Assembly: GCA_022264855.1 (NCBI GenBank)
Contig: JABYQU010000007.1
Location: 310,001-374,000, forward strand
Origin: Lenzites betulinus
Taxonomy: Eukaryota > Basidiomycota > Agaricomycetes > Polyporales > Polyporaceae
DNA length: 64,000 nucleotides
Direction of reading: 5' to 3'
Shown piece by piece: positions 58,496 through 64,000 of the stretch. The notes beneath the pieces were generated by a model. It was not told the DNA's origin. It worked only from the letters and a program-made list of their open reading frames with translations, and did not search any database. Made by a program: the position numbers and the translations under genes. Every line of letters starts with the position of its first letter. The first letter of the stretch is position 1.

Positions 58496-58926
58496 AATGG
58501 ATGACTTCCCGTAAGAATCTAGAAATTTAGAGTCGATTCTAAATCCTAGATCGAGAGGCGGGGCTGCGTCGGACTCTGAATGAGAGCCACTCGAGCGCCC
58601 ATATCCAGCGCCTCCCGGCACGCTGACTCAGCTCTCACTTGGCACACAAGAATGGCAAATGTGTGATGGATGAGCTCAACGACCTGCTTATTTCGTCGCT
58701 TTGACGCCAGCTGCCTTCCTTTTTCGTCGTTTAGAACGCGTTCAAAATCTAGGAGGGGGGTCGACCCCCCCTTCCAGATTTTGGGCGCTCCCAAAGTTTA
58801 GAACTCGGCATCTCTCCAGCGGACTTTGAATCTCCCTCGGTATCTCGGCAGACCTGCCATTTCGAGATGCTCCAACGATTTAGAATGCGTTCTAAATTTC
58901 TAAATCCTTACGGGAAGTCATCCAAT
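58496..58926. mobile_element. MITE-like element with long terminal inverted repeats
   Basis: The 425 bp between 58499 and 58923 begins GGATGACTTCCCGTAAG and ends with the reverse complement, CTTACGGGAAGTCATCC; the inverted repeats extend about 47 bp with few mismatches (AATTTAGA blocks). A 3 bp duplication AAT flanks both sides (58496-58498 and 58924-58926). There is no transposase frame inside. The centre has a palindromic GGGGTCGACCCC. A 3 bp duplication with long inverted repeats suggests a non-autonomous DNA transposon, but the superfamily is not assigned. Confidence 0.8.
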
Positions 58927-61593
58927 GTCAAGAATTTCAATCAGTACAAGCTACGAAGGGCTAGTGATCGGCGATCGACGATCGAGGTGGAGAGCGTGCT
59001 AAGGGCATACGTGCGGAGCCTACGGGCATCGAGGGGGATCTGCGCCGGGGCCCGCCGGGTGGGGGGTGCGGGCAATCGGCGGGGATCGATAGATGGGAGA
59101 TGGGTATCGTGCATGCGACGTGCGGTCTGGGCTCTTCGGAGTCGGGCGACGGGTGACGGGGCTTGACGTTTCTGAGTTCTACTACTGGTTAATACCACCT
59201 GAGGAGGTGCGCGCCGCTGGTGGCTTGAGGTTCATGTGTTCATGAACATCGTAATGGGACGGCCTCCGGGGTCGCCCGGGGATCGCACCAAGTCCTGTTT
59301 CCGTTGCATGTGTGGTAGCATGCTCGGGCAACGTTGAGGGTGTCCCGGAGGACCGCGACGCGAGGGCTATGAGGCCACATAGCTCGGTGAAGAGTATTCA
59401 TGTACGAGACGCCTCGGGTTCTGTTCAGTGCTCCGTAGTAGCATTCGGATCGTGTTCCTGTCTTTACCATGGTGGTGGTATGCTGTGGCTCCGACATCGT
59501 CAACGGTGCCCCACAACACGAGCTTCGCAGAACGAGCTAGAACGCTTGCTGTAAAGCATGCATGGCGAGACGCGAGGGCCCGGGGTTCCGCTTAAAAGCC
59601 AGTAGTCGCCTTCGCCCGGGGTGCGTGAAGGGGCAGATGCATACGCACAGGGGCCTGCCTGTACGGAACACCTGCATTCGGCATGATGGACGCTTCGAGG
59701 GACAGCGACACTCGGTAGGCACATTGAACATTGCGTATTGAAGGTGCTGGCGGCATGTAGGGACACGATCGCCCGCGGCCGGGGCCCGGGGCGTGCAATG
59801 TACACGTAGTGTGCGGTGTGCGGACGCAAGGGGCACGGTCGCGCGCGGGTACTGAAGGAAATGGGCGTAAGACGGTCACACAGGGGGAGCGGAGAAGGCA
59901 TTAGGGCGTATTGCGAGGTAGAGCCATCTTGCACTGCTCGATCCTTCTCCGCCGGAGGCGTCACATTCAGCCTGACGGTGAACTTCGCTGCCCCTCGGGA
60001 CCTGCTAGGGCCCCAGGGGCCGGTCCGGGTCGTCACTGAGCGACTAGTCTGAGGGCGCCGCCGGGAAGTGGATGTCTGGGCCGGGGAGGGGGATAGGGTG
60101 AGATGGGACGAGATCTGGGAAGGTGCGCGCGGTGCTTGCCGGATGATATAGATAGGTCGGGGAGGTGGAGGGGAGCAAGGCGCGAGGCGGGCCCGGGGCT
60201 GCTGGATCGAAGAACGGTGTGGAACGGAAGATGACGAGGGGTTGGGCTGGCTCGCCTAGTCGGTCGAGGGGTGCGCAGCGACGCTGCTGCCAAGCGTGGG
60301 GGGCACGATCGGTGGCGGACATAAGCACGGTGTGGAATGGAAGGGCGTGCGCCCACGGATGCGTTCAATGTTGCGGGGGCGGATGCGGAAGGGTCCCGGA
60401 GTACGGTAGAGAACGCGGCCGTCACGCCGCACAATTTCGGATTGTCGACACCGCGTACAGTGACATTGTCAGATGCGGGAGGGACCGTCCATTGAAGATG
60501 CCAAATGTGGGTTGTGGGGCCTGGCGGCTGCTTCTTCGGACTTCTGGGATGAACGAACGTGTTGTGCGCATTGCGCAGAGGTCCTGATCGACGGTTAGTG
60601 GCGTTATATACTACGCAGTCAGGGTTCCGGTACGGCTGCTAACGGTTCATGAGAACCCTGACTGCCAGCGGCCATCCCCTCTGCGGCATCGTGGTGTTGG
60701 ATGAAACCGTATAGCTGCGCTGATTGTCTGTTTTTCCCGAGGCGCTACCACGTGAGTATGTTAGCATTTTGATATCATGAGAAGAATGTGAATTACTGTG
60801 ATCCTTTTGCATGTCGCTATATACGCAGTATGTTGGATTCTGGAAGATGTTGGTTAACAGCAAGAGAGCGCCCGGCGATCTCCGGCGTTTGCCGAGGCGT
60901 TCAGTATCAGTCAGTATCGCGCACAAGTCGTTTGCCTTCAAAGTTTGCTTCGTTTTGTAGCACCACGATCAAGCTATCCGTTTCTGTTTACATCCCTGCC
61001 GTTGAAATGTGGTTGCAATGCAACCCCAGGTTACAAAGGAAACACCACGTACTCTACCTATAATGACCTAATTTCTCTATGACTACTAAAGAATATCGAG
61101 AGAGTGAGATCTATGTAGAGAATCCCAGTCTGAGAGCGTGTCGCAACAGCTCTACATCCGCTAGATGGGCCTACTTGATCGTCTACCGGTAGGTCATGCA
61201 TCATGTACCATGGCCAAGCTGTCAAACACCTGCGCGACCAAACAAACTCTTCGGAAAGCGGGCAGAGCTTCTTAGTGCACCTCATCGGGCGCTTATTACA
61301 TTCGCTTTCGGCGTGCGCGGCGAGAATATGATCGCCGCAACCGAGCTGCTCGTCCCCCTCGACCTCGACGTTCAACTTGACCAGGACCTCTCCAGTCTCC
61401 CACAATCTGTCGTACTGTTTGTGCTACCAAAGTAGCACCGGGAAACGTAGCTCCGTACGAGTCACTTGCCTTGCTACTCTTTCCCTGCCACCTGCCAAAC
61501 TAGCTCTGAGTTCAGGACCTACTTGGAATCCGGATCTCTGCCCGTGCACCTTCCTCTCTTCCTCGGGAACCTTGGAAGCTCTAGACCGCCACC
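58927..61593. other. 2.7 kb without a recognised gene
   Basis: Frames on both strands overlap (59500-60052, 60033-60587) and no domain is visible. Upstream of Erf4 there is a pyrimidine-rich stretch close to the start codon. Confidence 0.45.
60615..60665. repeat. perfect 13 bp inverted repeat (stem-loop)
   Basis: GCAGTCAGGGTTC at 60615-60627 and its exact complement GAACCCTGACTGC at 60653-60665, with a 25 base loop. No gene end lies next to it; it may be a remnant of a small element. Confidence 0.6.
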
Positions 61594-63161
61594 ATGAGCT
61601 CTAATGCCCGGCCGGGTTCGCCCTCCGCTGCGCTGGCCGTACCCGCACAAGCCCCGTTGCACGAGGCATCCACGAGCCCACGCGCGTCGCCCGTGCCGCC
61701 CACCCCACCACCAAAGGACTACGCCTTTATCCAAGACGAGCACCACCCCCATTCATCTGCCGCAGAGAAGATGTCGCGACTCGGGTTCAGGGCGGCCCCG
61801 CCGGAGATAGAGCCTGCGGACATGGACATGGTCATCGACATCTCCCGGCCGTTCGGCGCGGACGCGGACGCGGAATCAGTAGCGGAGGAGGCGGACACGA
61901 CGCTGCGGGCGAGCACGGACGCAGACGGGCACGCGCTGCGGAAGGAGGATGGCGAGCTGGAGGACGCCGAGCCGGATGACCCGACCGAGGCGGACATCAC
62001 CACCGAGCACCGGCGGTCGGACAGCCCGACGGAGCCCGAGGGCGAGCACGGCGGGTCGACGCTGTACGGGTCGGGCGCGGGGAGCGAGCGGGAGCGGGCA
62101 CGGGAGCAGGAGAGGGAGCTGGAGAGGGAGCACGTGCAGGAGCACCCGCTGAGGCTGGACGTGCACCCGCCGTCGCCGCTGCCGTGGGACGTGCAGGACG
62201 AGGCGGAGCGGGGGCGGATCAGCCCACAGCGGTTCGAGTTCTCGGCGGCGAAGAAGCGCACGCTGCATGAGTTTGCGTCGAAGCCGGTGCGAAGGTGCGT
62301 CGCCGCGGTGCTGTGTTCTGCGTGCGACGTGGCTTACGATGCGTGCTCTCATTTCTGTCCTTGGTATCTTGCGCACATGTTCCCACTCATGCTGCCGTAC
62401 AAACTCGCAGTCATAATCGGCCACTCATCCCGCATTCCGCGTATTACTTTGGACCTCCACCACCCGATGCAGCTTATGGGACTGATCCGATAGGCCAGAT
62501 TGGTGTACACTACCCACGAGAAGTTGTACGGGTAGAGAGGGACTACAGCGGCGGGGAGCTCCCTCAATTTGCCCCTACGTACCCATTGGAACTTGAAGGC
62601 AGGGTGAGTAATCCTTGGTGTGGCTTAGACCATGGGCCTTGCCCTGTCTCTTGAAAGCCATTCCGGACATCGATGCTCATGGTCGTACGTCCGTTTGCAG
62701 ATAACGCCCACACAATTTCTGGAGACTATCAACGCTATCAACGAGATCCTGCTCTCCGCGCATAGTCTCGGACATGCGTTCGTAGACAATGCGCTCGCGT
62801 TCTTGAGTCTGCAGGCTTCTCGCGCCATCAAGCGGTCACACTACGAAAAGGTCTGTCGTCATTCCCCGCTCGCGTCATAGCATAGAGCTTGGAAAATAAG
62901 GAGAACTAACCGGTTGCACCGAATCACAGGAGATGGAACGGCTAAAGGCGACGATGGACATGCTGAACGAGCAGGTGTATAACCCGGTGGGTTTGCACCT
63001 GAGGTGGCCGCGGTCTGTCGCGTTCCTCTTCGTGAGTATTCCTTTCGCCCGGTCACGAACGTATCCTGACAGATGCCGTTATTAGCTTGAGATCGAGTAT
63101 TACGTGAGTTGGATCGATGCTATTCAATTTGAGAGCTGGAGAATTGATGGATCTTCAGTGA
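61594..63161 (+). CDS. ERF4: Erf4/GOLGA7 family subunit of Ras palmitoyltransferase
   Basis: ATG 61594 has a strong context (CCACCATGA). The N-terminal 230 residues are Pro/Ser-rich then acidic with an Arg/Glu tract (SERERAREQERELEREH), followed in later exons by the Erf4 domain: IPHSAYYFGPPPPDAAYG, REVVRVERDYSGGEL, FAPTYPLELEGR, ITPTQFLETINAINEILL, NPVGLHLRWPRSVAFLFLEIEYY. The last intron (63101-63158) seems to place TGA right after EIEYY, as in other fungal homologues; if it is retained, a short extra tail would stop near 63232. Erf4 stabilises the DHHC enzyme Erf2 in the ER or Golgi and supports palmitoylation of Ras. The N-terminal extension is much longer than the yeast protein's equivalent part. 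Confidence 0.9.
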
Positions 63162-64000
63162 CGTGCAGCGTCCGAGCTATATGTTTCCGCCGTGCCCTGT
63201 CGCTTCGAGGTAAGTTATCTTCCCACGCCTGCTAAAGAGTACACTGCTGATCTACGCTTTAAAGCCGGGTATGCCAGGGGCGACGCCACTAGTACGTCGC
63301 TGTCTCCGTTAGCTCCGTTGCGCTCCCCACACATCCCGCACACACATTCTCGGTTTTTGAGAAGCCCCCCTCGCTTTCTACGTCTCTGTATCCATTTACC
63401 CGTCTTGTTTTGGCACCCACTGTACATTTTCGCCCCCTCGGCTCCGCTTTCTCTCACACGGCACGACACGCACACACTCACACTCCTCACGACCGTCATC
63501 GATTCATCTTCCGGGTTTAATTCGCAGTACGATACCAGCACCGGCACATACCAGTAGTAATCGCGGGGCTCGCTCCGGCTCCGCGCACGTCTCCCATTAT
63601 GAATGTATGACACATTTCTATTCTCTGAGTCTATCTTTGATGCATATGCGCGGGAAAGGACTGTTCTGTATGGTGAGCATCCTTGAGCATCGCAACCTCC
63701 ATGGAGTAAATGAAGAACCGAGCCGAGAGCGATGATATCCGAGCTTTCGAGGTCGAGCCCGCGGGAGTCTCGGGGGATGCTGGTACTTCATGCTCCGGCA
63801 TACATCTCGTCCACAGTACGTATGAGAGCTTCGTGCGACTGACGCTGTTCCAGGACAGCGGATACCAGGACCTTGCTCTGGGTCTCCCCACGCACACACT
63901 AGGTTTTAAAAGAGACACATCAATCTTGCCGCTGACCAACCCAAGTAGCGGGAAAGACTCGGCATTCAATATTCATATTCACCAGGAAGAGCGGACCCGA
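63162..64000. other. 3' flank of ERF4; possible minus-strand gene at the window edge
   Basis: The minus strand reads coding-like segments (about 63890-63790, ETQSKVLVSAVLEQRQSHEAL and RTVDEMYAG; then 63780-63215, LESSDIIALGSVLHLLHGGC) in one frame interrupted by a single TGA that could lie in an intron. No domain is recognised. It could be a gene convergent with ERF4, or chance. Confidence 0.25.

Noticed and set aside
61719..62424. minus-strand frames of 180 and 182 residues
   Set aside because: Antisense of the acidic Erf4 N-terminal exon; Ser-rich and Arg-rich shadows.

Overview
The window is nuclear DNA of a filamentous basidiomycete, most likely an Agaricomycete (inference). Genes are cut by many 45-70 bp introns with GT-AG ends. 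The content is typical of mushroom-forming fungi: an F-box protein of the agaric/polypore type, two multi-exon membrane proteins of the DUF6534 type, a membrane-anchored ADAM protease, mitochondrial ClpP and a fungal non-LTR retrotransposon. No tRNA, rRNA, CRISPR array or prokaryotic operon was seen.

Layout. 1-0.3 kb may hold the tail of an upstream gene. 1.08-4.45 kb (+) is a secreted, membrane-anchored ADAM metalloprotease. 5.86-19.06 kb is a small secreted Thr/Ser-repeat protein gene (gene A) split by an 11.8 kb minus-strand LINE-like retrotransposon (6966-18757). The element is flanked by a perfect 16 bp target-site duplication and carries ORF2 (endonuclease, reverse transcriptase, RNase H, zinc knuckle) and an apparently intron-containing gag-like ORF1. 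20.19-21.54 kb (+) is the intact paralogue, gene B. 22.07-24.56 kb (+) is an F-box gene. 24.89-26.87 kb (-) is a pepsin-fold membrane protein that lacks both catalytic motifs. 30.23-31.69 kb (-) is the nuclear-envelope protein Brl1/Brr6, head to head with ClpP (31.98-33.08 kb, +) across a 285 bp gap.

37.13-39.38 and 40.19-42.42 kb (+) are two DUF6534-like genes in tandem whose chain of tiny exons is conserved in size. 46.02-46.43 kb (-) is a SERF/4F5 small protein. 53.43-57.57 kb (+) is the TPR co-repressor Cyc8/Ssn6, behind a GC-rich 7 kb stretch with no gene I can defend. 58.50-58.92 kb is a MITE-like element. 61.59-63.16 kb (+) encodes Erf4, the partner of the Ras palmitoyltransferase Erf2.

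The genes do not form one pathway. They are mainly housekeeping or regulatory genes (Brl1, ClpP, SERF, Cyc8, Erf4) interleaved with lineage-specific and surface genes (ADAM, protease-like protein, repeat proteins, F-box, DUF6534). The most striking point is the young, structurally complete retrotransposon that broke one member of a paralogous secreted-protein pair. Gene models were built by hand from splice consensus and reading phase, so internal exon ends may be off by a few bases.
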